Part shown: positions 23,142-39,150 of the stretch, one piece after another
Layout of the letters: each line of letters starts with the position of its first letter
Numbering within the stretch: the first letter of the stretch is position 1
Origin: Echeneis naucrates
Lineage: Eukaryota > Chordata > Actinopteri > Carangiformes > Echeneidae
Assembly (NCBI RefSeq): GCF_900963305.1
Contig: NC_042521.1
Location: 5,351,614 to 5,415,613, forward strand
Length of the DNA stretch: 64,000 nucleotides
Reading direction: 5' to 3'
Translations under genes and position numbers: made by a program
The notes under the pieces: model-generated
Told to the model about the DNA's origin: nothing
Databases searched by the model: none
Seen by the model: the letters and a program-made list of their open reading frames with translations, nothing else

Positions 23142-26040
23142 GCTGAGGGTGTTATGAGTCACGTGTTGCTTCCCAGCACTTTGTGTGACAGAAAACAATG
23201 ACAGAAATATCTTGGGAACTTCCTTCTCCTCTTTCCTCTTTTCGCCCACACTAGATCTCCTACTCTGAGCTGGTCTTCCTCTGTCCCCTGGGCGAGTGGG
23301 ACTCAGCAGCACAAGTTTCTGTGCTTCTGCTCGGCAGCTGCTATCATCCCTTCGCCCGCCTGGAGTTGGACTGACTTGTTTTGTCATTGTTACTATGGAG
23401 AACCAGTCCTCCGCCTGCACGCCCTCCCCTCCTCCTTTTCGTAACACTAATAGGAATGGTGGAAGATCTTGGACAAAGACCATTGTTGCCTCCAAAAAGA
23501 AGTGAAAAGACCCCTGCAACCACCACCATGAACCCCCCACCCTCTCCTCTTTCTCTCTTTCTTTTCCCCAGTCAATCCTGCCCCCATACAATTCCAGTGT
23601 GAGAAATGTGTTGTGAGTGAGCTCTCATTTGGATAGAAGTGCCCATGTGTAAAACCTGTGTGTGTTTGTGTGTGTGTGTGCGTGTGTTTGTGTGCCTGCA
23701 TGTACAGACAGCACAGAAATCCATCACAAACCCCCAGTGGACTTTTTTTCAGTGCCTCTCCCCTAAATAAGACTTGCCTGTCAGTTTAGGAGACAGACAG
23801 GTTGGGCGAGGAGGGAGACACTGCCTCAGTGTTAGCCGATTCACAGGCACAAAGGCCATCCTACGGTGAAATATAACCGGGGCCTTTGTGCCCACGTTAA
23901 GTCCAATCCCTTTGGGGTTTGTGGGATGTTTTTTGGCAGCGATGAACCGTTTTTTTTCCCTGACTTTTTTTTTTTTTTTTTTTTATAGAGATGTGATAGG
24001 GATTTAGTATATTTTCCTGCCTGATTTATGGGCTTGGCTGTGAGAAGTGAAGCTGCACATTCGGAGGGGATACCACACTTACTCACTGCTTTCAAGTACA
24101 TAGATTTTTCCCAAGGTAATTTCACACCTTTGGGAAACGTTTAGCTTTTTATATACTATGTCCTAAGAAACAAAACGAAGCAGCGTTGAGGTAGTGTGTG
24201 TGTGACAGAGAGGGAGACTTTGCGACATTCAGAACTTCATTACAAAAAACAAAATAACTCAGCCCATTCCTGATTTACACATTGATCATTAATTGAATGG
24301 CTTTGATTTGAAATCCTGTCCTATAGTAATCTGTGGATCGGTGGATGAGCATGTTGGACAGCATCAGACAGAACAGTTTACTTGTCAGAGCTCATAAGTT
24401 GTGAGCTATGACTCCATTAGTGCAGAGGTCTGTGGAGCGTGAGAAAAGGTTGGAGGAATTGGACCATCAGTCTTGAAGGTCAAGCGAGCAGGGAGACACA
24501 CAACAACAATGACAGAGACTAACAAGTTGCCAAATACACGATGTGAGCCTCAGGTGGTGGGATCAAGTATCTAGATCCTTCACTTCACATTAACTATACA
24601 ATAAAAATACATCCTTTGCCAACCACTGAAACACTAGAATTAAAAAAAAAAGTATTTAAGGAGAATGGGCCAATTAAATTTCCATAGTAAGAGGCACAAA
24701 AATGTCCCCTGAGAATTTTTTAAAATTGGATCATTTTTACTCATCATGAACCAAATGATGGTCTATTTCCAAAAGTTTTAAAAAGATGTAAGATCGTTGC
24801 ATGTAGATACAATATTTCAAAATACAAAACAAAAAGTGAATATGCTACTGTTTCCCTTACTCACAGGGTTAAAGTTAAGGATAAGATAGAATATGTGTCC
24901 ATGTCCATTTGAGGGATTTTAAAGTAAGATTTTTTAATATGTTTAATGGCCTGGACGGGTTTAGCTGGATGGTTGTTAAATTATTGTAATTACACGGATG
25001 GAAAACACTGCAATAAGGCCACTCAACCTTTTTTTTTTTTTTTTAAAGTATGACCATTAATTATTGAGGAGCCATTACTGGCCAAAAAGAACATTTTCCA
25101 CTGAAAGGTTTCCACTTAACCATTTTACCCCTGGTCATGTAAAATATCTGACTAGTGTCACCTTTCAGACAAATTTGTTGCCTCCTAGTGGCGCTTTGCA
25201 GAAAAACATCAACATCAAAAGCTTTATCTGCCTTTCTTTGTAAAGATGGTAGGTGTAAACTTTTGTGCACTTCGTTCAAAGACTGAATTGTATCACGTCA
25301 AGAGCATTTTGATCCACAGCTGGCTGGTTCAAATGGAGGGAGATAGACCAGCTGAGTTGGTATTAAACATTCATTGTTAGACAACTTTTCTCCTTAAAAT
25401 GAACAGTTGACTCAATCAAGTTAATTTTATCAGTACGTGTAGTGGAGAAAAAGAAGAAGATGAAGGGCAAACCTGAGAGGAATCCAACAACAGCCATTTC
25501 ACGGTCTGTCAGAGGAAGAGATAGGACCAATAGGGTAAGTAATCCGTCTGCCCAAGTCTCCTATGTTTAATGTTTCCAGTTCAACAATGTTTTATGTGCC
25601 TTACTCGTCTACCTCCACAGCTTCCAAATAGGGTCAGCTTTAGCTTGTCACTGGAAAAGACTACAATGTACTATACTGAAATCCTTCTACCACACTGAAG
25701 TTCATCTTAGTGGTCTACAGAGCGAGAGGCTTTTGTACTGCATAAAAACTGGCGGTCTCCAGCAGACGCAGAGGTCTGTATCATTTTCCTGGGCCACTAG
25801 CCGTGGGCTGGGACGCTGAACAAAGTTATTTAGAGATGTTCGACTCAAGGAACTTAAAATTACAGCGAAATATATAAGATGACGCATTTGCAGGTTTCAT
25901 AGCTGAGAAATGCTGCTTGCACGCCACTAACAACATCCTTTTCCAAAAAGACAGTGAAAGGGAATTTCTATGCTTTGGGTACATTCAACATATTTAATTA
26001 TGGATGATGATTTGAAACCACCTCCTCCCTTTTTTCTCCC
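23142..26040. other. aard-rad21 intergenic region
   Basis: No gene could be supported. It holds a GT-rich run at 23659-23694 and T-runs at about 23966-23983 and 25029-25044. The two genes are divergent, so both promoters lie at the ends of this stretch. Nothing else stands out. Confidence 0.5.
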
Positions 26041-26176
26041 ACATCAGCATCAGCACCAGAGCATCCAATCTGAGGACGCTGGAGGAGGCAGACAGGCCGC
26101 CATCTTGTTTGTTTTAGTCGGAGGAGGAGGAAAAAAACGGCCACCAGCAGCGGGAGAAAGGATTACCGGCTCACCG
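26041..26176 (+). other. Likely non-coding first exon and core promoter of rad21
   Basis: A CpG-richer block with a CCAAT box (at about 26064-26068), a YY1-type GCCGCCATCTTG, and a strong splice donor ACCG|GTGAGT at 26176/26177. The first rad21 coding exon at 27876 begins with 5' untranslated sequence after a good acceptor, so an upstream untranslated exon is needed. This is the best candidate; its left edge is not determined. Confidence 0.6.
26096..26107 (+). promoter_or_regulatory. YY1-type initiator element of rad21
   Basis: GCCGCCATCTTG is the classic YY1 site found just downstream of transcription starts of housekeeping genes. It lies 70 bp before the presumed exon 1 donor. Confidence 0.6.
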
Positions 26177-26611
26177 GTGAGTCAATTAAATTCGATGAGA
26201 CGATGAGAAACACCCAACAGTGATGATTTTTTTTTATTTATTTTTTTTCTCACCCCCTCCATTACATCCGTATTTATACAACAAACACGTGAAGATGTTG
26301 CGTCAACCGTAACGGCGGTGTAACGATGGCAACATCTCTCATCATGGCAGGATTATTTGGTCTTTACATTGTGAATATTTACTCATCGCATTTCTCCTGC
26401 GGCGGCCGTGGAGTTTGTTTGTTTGTTTGTTTGTTTGTTCCACCTACCTGGAGGACACATCCGGATGTGTGTGGCAGAATTTGCACACGGATTGAAGCAT
26501 GTTTAATCCGCTCAGGCCGACGTGTGAGGAGCAGCAGCCCGGACAGGGCCGGCTGTAGTCCGGCTGTAGTCCGGCTCTGATCCGGGGCCCCCCTCGGAAT
26601 TTGACCGGGCA

Positions 26612-26619
26612 TGACGTCA
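26612..26619. promoter_or_regulatory. Full palindromic CRE in rad21 5' region
   Basis: TGACGTCA in a CpG-rich setting about 440 bp downstream of the presumed rad21 first exon. Confidence 0.3.
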
Positions 26620-26698
26620 CACCCGAGCTGCCAGTCCGTAGCGCCTGTCATCTCTTTCGTCATCATCAATCGCCGGCGTATTCACGTATATGCTTCCT

Positions 26699-26734
<36 letters not shown>

Positions 26735-27150
26735 ATTTTCGCCCATGGAAATACAAGCGTGATCAAAAAGCTGTTAATCACACACAGCTGTTCCTGGTTG
26801 TGTTAATTTTACTCGCTTCATTTTGCTTCAAGCTGGCCACTGGAAACTCTCCCAGCTCTAATCAGTGTGAATCTAATTGGCTCCAATGCAGCATGTGAAG
26901 AAAAATGCCAAACATAATAGACAGTAAAGGATTTGGTGCTCGAGCCCCATAAACCAGCCCCTGGCATTTCCTGTGACCACAAGACTGTGCAAAAGATAGA
27001 AGAAAGAGTATATAAAACAGAATATAAAGTATTAGGTGGACAACGTAACAAGCCTTGGCAAGAAAATTGAGGTATACATACCTTGCCACAAAGAAAAGTA
27101 ATGAGATTTATCCCTATTAATTACTTTTATTACTGATTAATCTGTATAAT

Positions 27151-27421
27151 CTGCTGCAGCCAATCCCAGCTCAGACTGGGCAAGGTATACCATGGACAGG
27201 TCGCCAACACACAGAAACAGACAGAGACCAACAACCACTCACACTCACACAATTTAGAGTCACCTATTAACCTAAACATGTCTCTGGATGGTGGGAGGAA
27301 ACCCACACAGGCACATGGAGAACATGCAAACTCCACACAGAAAGGCTCCAGGCCTGGGAACCAAACCCACAACTCTCTTATTGTGGGGCTACAGCGCTAA
27401 CCACTATGCTGCTGTGCTGCC
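27151..27421 (+). repeat. Teleost dispersed repeat, copy 2 (5' truncated)
   Basis: Same family and orientation as 9896-10160. It starts at the GCAGCCAATCCCAGC block, so the CATTCATC head is missing. It carries an extra middle segment (CTGGATGGTGGGAGG region) that copy 1 lacks, and ends with the GCGCTAACCACTATGC and GTGCTGCC tail. It lies in rad21 intron 1. Confidence 0.75.
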
Positions 27422-27913
27422 AAGTAATTGTTTTGTCTATAAATTATTCATAACACAATGGCACAGCCTAAGGCGAGCTATTATTCAACCAGCAGTCCAA
27501 AGCCCAATGTTATTAGAAAGAGATGGAGATCGCAAATTCTCTTACTTAACAAGCTGACAAGCAAATATTGGACATTTTTTGCTTGTAAAATTAAGGAAGT
27601 GATTAATCATTGTTAGAGGAGTTGATTGATCATTGTAGCTCCAAAAGGCTCAATAAAAAAGAAAAAAGCTAAGATTTGCCGGGGCAGATCTTTCCGTTGT
27701 GTGCTCATCCAGGGTCTCAGTTAAGCAGCTTTCACCTGTCCAGAACAACCAGGCTTGCTTCTTCAAAGGGGTCTGCTTAAAAAGATCAGACAACACATTC
27801 AAGGTTTTCTTGAGTTGTGATTTCATCCATATACACTATGTTTGTTTCTCCTTTTGCATCGCCTCCTCTCTCCAGGCCAGACGCCCTCCCCCTTCCCCTT
27901 TCCCTTGTGGTGA

Positions 27914-32582
<4,669 letters not shown>

Positions 32583-34677
32583 AAAACGCACAAATACCAG
32601 ATTTGGGTTGGTCAACAATGCACTCCGAGTGTTAAATTCACAGGGTTTTATTTGTATATGCTGCCTGTAATATGTGGAGTTTTGTTTTTGTGCCTGGTTA
32701 TTTTTATGTATTTATTTATTTTCTTTGTGCAATAATTTAACGTCAGGCAGTGATAGTGGGAAACTAGGACTGAATAATGAGGTTGCATCTTTCAGAGATT
32801 TATTCTACAGTGAGGAGGGGGCTTGCAACTCCAAACAATGGACACATTTTATAGTTCATTATTATGATTATTTATTATACAAAGATTTTACTTTATCTGC
32901 AGCTCATTGTTTGGAGTTGCTTAGTTTCATTTCGGTCTTTCTGACCATCTTTTTGTGCGCACAAGGCCAAAAACGCACAAGCCTTGCAAACTCAATATAT
33001 CAATATGGCCATTGAGGTGCCATTCTTAATATTTGGTACAAACTTTCACCTGAGTTTAAAAATGCAATGATGATTGATCTTGGCCTTTTGAACTAAACAT
33101 TTAAACAGGTCTGAGAGAATTCCTTCTCACGTGTTGCACAAATGTCCCACTGAGCGATTGGATTATGGTGGTCAAAGTTCAAGGTAACTGTGACCTCATG
33201 ACTAGCCATGACTCAAAACTTCACTGAGCGATAGTGGCAGGGTTACACACACATGGTTGGTATTTCGCAGGCCTCTGGACAAACACTGATGTAATGTGGG
33301 ACGAGTGTGAGTGGCAAAGGAATACAATCATCACATGGTAATTTTAGTTTCAAGAAAATGACACCAACTGTGACAAGCACTGATTACCAGGAGAAGCCGG
33401 TGTACGGCACTGGCATGACATTTAAAAAAGAGGAAGGCAACTGTGTGTTCACTCAGCAGCAACTCAAACAACCATTTTAGTTGTACACACCTCTCCCACT
33501 ACTGCAGGAAAGAAAGATCTTATCTGAAGGTTCTTCCTTACACAGCCAATCGGAAAATGCACTATATCCACTTTCTGCAGCAGTAAAAACTAACAGTTCC
33601 TAAAGTAGTGAATTACAGAGTCAGTACAGGAATGAATCATTAAAACCCTGTAGTGGAACACTTTTAGTAGTTGCTCTGCTTGTGTCAGACTGTTTATGTA
33701 CAAGAGTCAGCATAGCTACTGCTGATTCCTAGATCTTTACAACGCACTAATTCTAAGCAGGATCTGAGCTTTAAGTGGGGTCAGGGTGCAGACAACGCAA
33801 TTAGTATGCATACTTTAAGACAGATTTTGAGTGTCCTCTTTCTGACACCAAAGGTAATGGAGAAGTTAGTCACAGCTGGAAATCTGGAAACGCAACACCT
33901 GGAAAAAAAAAACAAAACATGAAGGTTATTAATAATGGATGCTAGTCTGATAAACTGTCAGTATCATTTCCTGTGTGGCTAAAACAGTTAAGATGATTTC
34001 TTACCTGGAAAAAAATCCTTCATAGTGCGCTGTGTTGAATTAAGACTGACACAAAAAATGCTTCACTTTTAACCCATCGAGGTCTGCAGGTGCATGCTGT
34101 CCTATAATACTTAATTATAGTGGAACTAATCCAGAAACAACTTTTTCTCCTCTACTGACAGACTCCTTTTAGCCAATGTCCTTTTTATATATGGATAATC
34201 ATTTAATCACAAGCAGGTGAGGTACAGTAAAATACTATCTTGATAATCCAGAATGTTCTGCTGTTGTGTATTTTTCTTCCACAGTGAACTTTGACGGTGA
34301 TAATCTGTTCGACATTCATTTCATGTTGCAATATAAAATAGTTATGGAGAACTAATTAACCGTTTAAAAGGAATGTGGATTTTTAATGACAAATAACTTC
34401 AAGGGAAGTCTGAATGGACCCATGTGGGATATGTGTCATTGTTTGGACTCTAAACTCATCATACAACAAAATACTCTAGCATGGATCTAGTAGAAATAGC
34501 AAATCTCAAAGTGTACAGAATAAGCAAGCTATCCAACATGTCATTGTGGCCACGCTTGGGCTTCTGCATAGACAGCAGAATGCATTGTTTTTGATAGCCC
34601 CTTCATTGTAAACTGTTCATCATGTTATGTCTGAGTGCGTCTTATAATTGAAACTATGTGCCTGTAAACCTGCTTTT

Positions 34678-34683
34678 TTTATT
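34678..34683 (-). terminator. candidate polyadenylation signal of utp23
   Basis: AATAAA on the minus strand (TTTATT on plus), about 280 bp past the utp23 stop codon. If used, utp23 and rad21 transcripts would overlap by over 100 nt in antisense. Confidence 0.35.
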
Positions 34684-34794
34684 TTGTATAAGAGCAAAGA
34701 CAAATCTTCTGAACCTCAAAGATATTGCTTTTAGAACAGTTTCAGTCCCATGCCTGCAAAGCTCTGTCCTGGAAACTGTTACAAAACTTTTCAA

Positions 34795-34800
34795 AATAAA
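34795..34800 (+). terminator. candidate distal polyadenylation signal of rad21
   Basis: AATAAA in CAAAATAAAACAAATA, followed by T/G-rich sequence. It lies 164 bp before the last base of the convergent utp23 coding sequence. Confidence 0.45.
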
Positions 34801-34963
34801 ACAAATATCATATCCTGTCATTTAAAATGGCATTTTGTATTTGTGCGATAGGTGTAATCATTTCAGTTTGGAGTTATATTAAACAGTATCTGACATTTTC
34901 AAATAATATTTAAACAAACAAACAAAAAAAACAAACAATGTGGCTTAAGTCTCTTTCTTTCTG

Positions 34964-36475
34964 TCATCTTGTGTTTGTATCTGCAGGAGTAGAAATATTA
35001 TCTCCTCCTGCTGGCTTTCGTTTTTTGTGCCGACTTCTTTTCTTCTTCTCCCCCTGCTCTGACTTTTTCAGCGGTGGCGTCGGCTCTCCTTTCTTCTTCT
35101 TCTTCTTCAGGCAGCTCAGAGGGTTGGGGTTGCTCTGTTTCCTCTTCCTCTTCCTCCCTCTCTTCTCTCCGTCCTTCTGGCTGATTCCCTGCTCCTCTTT
35201 CAGACTGCGGATGCTCTGCTTCTGGGCCGGGCTCACCAGCTCCCCGAGCTGGATGGCCTTGACGTGATCGAGCGACGCCTGGCTGGGTTTATCCAGAACG
35301 ATGGTGTTGAGGATGATGTAGAATAGAGGAACGCCGGGGATCTTCTTCAGGCCTGTGGTCACTGTGTAGTCCTACACATAACAAACACACACAATATAGT
35401 ACACGTCAATGATGGGATCCAATCGTTACACACATCCAATGTGCTGCATTGTCTGTAATTTAGCTTCTTATTGAACTTGATGTCTATTTAACGATTTCTT
35501 AACTGACAATTGCTTAAGCTCTGCTATTTTATTTCTCCCTTTTCAGTTTTTGCTGAAATAGTGGAAACAACTTAATGATCACTGTGGAGCCTTGAGTTTG
35601 TGGCACAGCTGAAGTGTACCACACTACACTGACTTTTATAGCGTGCCTCTAACACAACATCCAGTTAAATGAACTCTTGACAAGGATTAAAAAAAAATAA
35701 CAATAATGAACTTACAAGACACTTCTGACCACACAAATGTCATTTATCATTGCACGAAAAGACTCCTGTGGGTGTGTGTGTGACCTCATAGGAGTTACCT
35801 GTGTGGCTATGAAGTAGTGGTGCGGGTTTGTGTCCTCCAGCATGGACAACAGACACTCGGAAGCAGGAACTGGGGTCTTGAAATGGGGACATTTCCTGAC
35901 CTGAAACCTCTGCAGGATGATTTTGGCTCCATACAGATCTTTCCCCAGAGTCTCCAGCTCTTTCAGTGCACAGCTGAGGAGATAAACACACAGACAACAG
36001 GACACCAGATAAGACGGGGCGGTTAAATGTACCCGGCCCAGGTCCAGGACCAGGGTCCAGGCCCAGGCCCAGGCCCAGGCCCAGGCCCAGGATCAGGATC
36101 AGGTCAAGGTCTATGCCCAGGCCCAGGGACCATGCCCAGAGACCATGCCCAGGCTTCAGGCTCCAGGTCCAGGACCAGGGTCCAGGTCCAGGCCCAGGAT
36201 CAGGATCAGGTCAAGGTTCATGCCCAGACCCAGGGACCATGCCCAGGCCCAGGCTTCAGGTCCAGGTCCACATCCACATCCACTCACCTGGTGGTGCACA
36301 GCTGAACCTCCCCCATCAGGTACTTTGGCATTTGCTCTTTGATCTGGATCTTGTTTTTCAGAGCTGCCTGACAAAAAGTCCCGTCGATGAGGATCTGAAA
36401 AGGCTCCCTGAAGTTAAAGTTGTATTTGTAGAAGCTTATGTTTTTCTTGACTTGTTTCTGTCTCTTGATCTTCAT
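34964..36475 (-). CDS. utp23: UTP23, small-subunit processome factor
   Basis: A nucleolar PIN-like protein of the SSU processome that, in yeast and human, handles snR30/U17 snoRNA during 18S rRNA maturation. Three exons, 36475-36288, 35973-35799 and 35371-34964, total 771 nt, 256 aa. The start MKIKRQKQVKKNISFYKYNF and REPFQILIDGTFCQAAL match the family. The PIN-like core continues with YLMGEVQLCTT, CALKELETLGKDLYGAK, KCPHF, SECLLSML and NPHHYFIATQ. Cys of SCALKE, Cys and His of CPH, and Cys of SEC fit the family CCHC zinc site. VPLFYIILNTIVLDKPS follows, then a long Lys/Arg-rich tail including NPLSCLKKKKKK, as in human UTP23. It converges on rad21 as in human. Intron 1 is nearly all minisatellite. 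Confidence 0.96.
36027..36282. repeat. CCCAGG/CCAGGT minisatellite filling utp23 intron 1
   Basis: Tandem 6-bp units of CCCAGG and CCAGGT type, mixed with ATCAGG, CATGCC and CAGGGA variants, in two longer similar halves (about 36047-36157 and 36166-36270). It makes up most of the 314 bp intron. The transcribed (minus) strand is G-rich, with repeated GGGCCT runs. The plus strand reads as a fortuitous Gly-Pro repeat peptide. Confidence 0.9.
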
Positions 36476-36720
36476 GGCGGTCGGTGGATGAAGCCCAAGG
36501 TTTTAGTTTTTTTAATTTCAGCGTCTTCACGAAGGATTAAAAGATTTTACTTACGCTTTCAAAATATCCGCATTTAATGAACGCTTTTCTAACCAATCTC
36601 ACTAAACATGACTAACTGCAGACATGAGCGTGGGGATCCTGTGTACACACGCTTGCGGTACGTAAGTCTAATGGGTCCGACCGGAAATGAAGCACACCAC
36701 AAAGGTTCCGGTCATTGGAG
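36476..36720 (-). promoter_or_regulatory. Likely utp23 promoter region
   Basis: The stretch directly upstream of the utp23 start. It holds a plus-strand ACCGGAAATG at 36679-36688 (ETS-type site, about 205 bp upstream) and a TTCCGG at about 36707, typical of TATA-less ribosome-biogenesis genes. The transcription start is not determined. Confidence 0.4.
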
Positions 36721-36899
36721 AGGCAATACAACTCTCATATTATGTATGTCGGTTATGTGTTATTGTTATTGCCTTATTTTTATTTAGAAGTAAAATAACT
36801 AATATAAAGCTATAGCGAGGAAAATGTAGCGATATGTGCAGGTCAAATGTTCATTATAAAACACACTTACAGTACACAGATCGATCAACACTCGATTGG

Positions 36900-36950
36900 T
36901 CACTAATATAATACAATATAACATAATATAATATAATATAACATAATATA
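36900..36950. repeat. ATAATATA-type low-complexity tract
   Basis: An imperfect run of AATATA/ATAATA units between utp23 and the composite repeat. Confidence 0.7.
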
Positions 36951-37159
36951 ATTCGAATGTTGTTTGACGTACAGCAGGTCAGAGGTCCGAAACTTTGCTG
37001 TTTCAGTTGAAGCTGTGTGTTGATCATTCAGGAATAGATCAGCTCAGTCTTAAGTCATTCACAGCAGAAAACCCAAATACAAACCTTTAAAGAAAGTAAA
37101 TTAAATGACACTAAAATATCACACATCTGATGCTAATAATTACGATATGATAAATAACC

Positions 37160-37209
37160 ACAACAACAACAACAACAATAATAATAATAATAACAACAAT
37201 AACAATGAA

Positions 37210-37240
<31 letters not shown>

Positions 37241-37250
37241 TAATAATAAC
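37160..37250. repeat. (CAA)n/(AAT)n microsatellite at left end of composite repeat
   Basis: A compound trinucleotide tract, CAA/CAT units then ATAA and finally AAT units, ending in AACTAGAAAATTCC where the composite repeat begins. The right end of the composite is also flanked by AAT repeats. Confidence 0.85.
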
Positions 37251-37435
37251 TAGAAAATTCCAGGGAAATTTTGAAGTGCCACGGGACCCGGGGCCCGTCG
37301 TCCGTCGCCCGTCGTTTGTTGCCCGTCGCCCGTCGCCCCTAGACTGGACGAGCAACCCGCGTACCGTCATGCTGTTGAAAGCCATCCTGGTGAAATTTCC
37401 GTTCGGAGAACCGATTGAGCTTGATTCAGCGAGTG

Positions 37436-37610
37436 CGTGTCTATATCTGCCTCTATTTCCGTCTGTGTATATGTGTGAGTGCATCTGTCTATCTGACTGT
37501 GTGTGTCTGTGTATATGTGGGAGTACGTCTGTATATCTGTCTCTGTGTGCGTCTGTATATCTGTCTGTATCTGGCATCTCTATATCTCTGTGTGTGTCTT
37601 TGAGAAGAAA
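37436..37610. repeat. TCTG-rich minisatellite block 1
   Basis: Variant units of TATATCTGTCTCTGTGTG and GTCTGTGTATATGTGTGAGT type; shortest of the three blocks, leading into module copy 1. Confidence 0.8.
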
Positions 37611-37827
37611 TTGAAAGTGATGGCCATAGGCCACAGACAGAGTGAGATGAGACCAACATGAAAATTGATCTGTGATTGTGGAGGAAGCGTAGGAGCTATC
37701 ATAAAGCCTGTCGTCACAAACAGAGGTCAAAGTCTCGTGACCTTTTTAAACTTTGAACGGAGTTTCTGTGACAAAGCATGACGAAGCAGTGAGGCTCCAA
37801 AGTGGGGTGGGTTTGATCCACAGACCT
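37611..37827. repeat. Conserved module copy 1
   Basis: It begins TGAAAGTGATGGCCATAGGC and runs through CCTGTCGTCACAAACAGAGG, TTTTTAAACTTTGAACGGAG and GTTTGATCCACAGACCTG. It is nearly identical to copies 2 and 3. Confidence 0.85.
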
Positions 37828-38040
37828 GATCTGTATATCTGTCTCTTTGTATGTCTGTGTAAATGTGTGAGTGCATAAGTCTATCTGACTGTATGTATGT
37901 CTGTGTATATGTGTGAGTGCGTCTGGATATTTGTCTCTGTGTGTGTCTGTGTACATGTGCGAGTGCGTCTGGATATCTGTCTCTGTGTGCGTCTGTATAT
38001 CTGTCTGTGTCTGCATCTCTATATCTCTGTGTCTGTCTCT
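37828..38040. repeat. TCTG-rich minisatellite block 2
   Basis: Same unit type as block 1, with AAATGTGTGAGTGC and CGTCTGGATAT variants. Confidence 0.8.
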
Positions 38041-38345
38041 GAGAAGAAATCATTCAAAGTGATGGCCATAGGCCACAGACAGAGTGAGATGAGACCAGCA
38101 TGACAATTGATCTGTGATTGCGTAGGAAGTGTAGGAGCTATCATAAAGCCTGTCGTCACAAACAGAGGTCAAAGTCTCGTGACCTTTTTAAACTTTGAAC
38201 GGAGTTTCTGTGACAAAGCATGACGAAGCAGTGAGGCTCCAAAGTGAGGTGGGTTTGATCCACAGACCTGAGCTGAGAGAGATGCGGTCGTCACGGTGGT
38301 TTGAGAATTCTCTGAGGTCAGAGCTCAGACTCTCCCGTGGCTTTT
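38041..38345. repeat. Conserved module copy 2 with partial extension
   Basis: Same module as copy 1, with extra AGCTGAGAGAGATGCGGTCG and GGTCAGAGCTCAGACTCTCC sequence that is shared with copy 3. It is shortened before GTGGCTTTTGACAATG compared with copy 3. Confidence 0.85.
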
Positions 38346-38821
38346 GACAATGAGTGTGTCTGTATATCTGTCTCTTTGTATGTCTGTGTATATGTGTGAG
38401 TGCGTGTCTATATCTGCCTCTATTTGTGTCTGTGTATATGTGTAAGTGCGTCTGGATATCTGTCTCTGTGTGTGTCTGTGTAAATGTGTGAGTACGTCTG
38501 TATAGTTGTCCCTGATCATGTCTGTGTATATGTGTGAGTGCGTGTCCATATCTGTCTCTGTGTATGTCTGTGTAAATGTGTGAGTGCATCTTTCTATCTG
38601 ACTGTGTGTATGTCTGTGTATATGTCTGAGTGCGTGTCTATATCTGCCTCTATTTCTGTCTGTGTATATGTGTGATTGCGTCTGTGTATATAAGTGAGTG
38701 CGTCTGGATATTTGTCTGTGTGTGTGTCTGTGTATATGTGTGAGTGCGTCTGGATATGTGTCTCTGTGTGCGTCTGTATATCTGTCTGTGTGTACATCTC
38801 TATATCTCTGTGTGTGTCTTT
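38346..38821. repeat. TCTG-rich minisatellite block 3 (46-bp unit)
   Basis: The longest block. A unit of about 46 bp, from one GAGTGC to the next, repeats with substitutions around the core GTCTGTGTATATGTGTGAGT. Confidence 0.8.
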
Positions 38822-39150
38822 GAGAAGACATCATTCAAAGTGATGGCCATAGGCCACAGACAGAGTGAGATGAGACCAGCCTGACAATTGATCTGTTATT
38901 GCGTAGTAAGCGTAGGAGCTATCATAAAGCCTGTCGTCACAAACAGAGGTCAAAGTCTTCTGACCCGTTTAAACTTTGAACGGCGTTTCTGTGACAAAGC
39001 GTGACGAAGTAGTGAGGCTCCAAAGTGGGGTGGGTTTGATCCACAGACCTGAGCTGAGAGAGATGCGGTCGTCACGGTGATTTGAGAATTCGTTCGGGTC
39101 AGAGCTCAGACTCTCCCGAAAACGCTCCGAAAAGTGGCTTTTGACCACGT
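38822..39150. repeat. Conserved module copy 3 with full extension
   Basis: Same module; it continues past the AGAGATGCGGTCG block into AAACGCTCCGAAAAGTGGC and then into the unique right part of the composite. Confidence 0.85.

Larger units (their letters stand above)
26177..27875 (+). other. rad21 intron 1 (untranslated region)
   Basis: It contains T-runs (26224-26250, 26702-26729), a (GTTT)n run at about 26414-26438, a full CRE TGACGTCA at 26612-26619, a doubled CCGGCTGTAGT 11-mer near 26548-26572, and the second copy of the dispersed teleost repeat. I see no gene. Confidence 0.55.
32583..34800 (+). other. Presumed rad21 3' untranslated region
   Basis: A 2.2 kb AT-rich stretch without a gene, ending with AATAAA at 34795-34800. 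Part of it would overlap the presumed 3' end of convergent utp23. Earlier polyadenylation cannot be excluded. Confidence 0.5.

Noticed and set aside
22809-23591. 260-codon frame as a longer aard
   Set aside because: The part upstream of 23141 is unlike AARD, and the frame also runs through the intron past the donor at 22916.
26379-26669. 96-codon minus-strand frame at the rad21 CpG region
   Set aside because: The frame is a CpG-island artefact containing translated (GTTT)n repeat (NKQTNKQTNKQ) and has no conserved domain.
36027-36577. Collagen-like Gly-Pro-rich frame on the plus strand
   Set aside because: It is the antisense of the utp23 intron 1 minisatellite running on into utp23 exon 1; no gene evidence.
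37140-38834. Long minus-strand frames rich in His, Thr, Arg, Tyr (HTHIHRHTQ type)
   Set aside because: They are translations of the TCTG minisatellite. The unit is 46 bp, not a multiple of three, and it lacks stops by composition.
37611-39150. CRISPR-like regularly spaced repeats
   Set aside because: The modules are about 230 bp with low-complexity spacers in a vertebrate genome; it is tandem duplication, not CRISPR.
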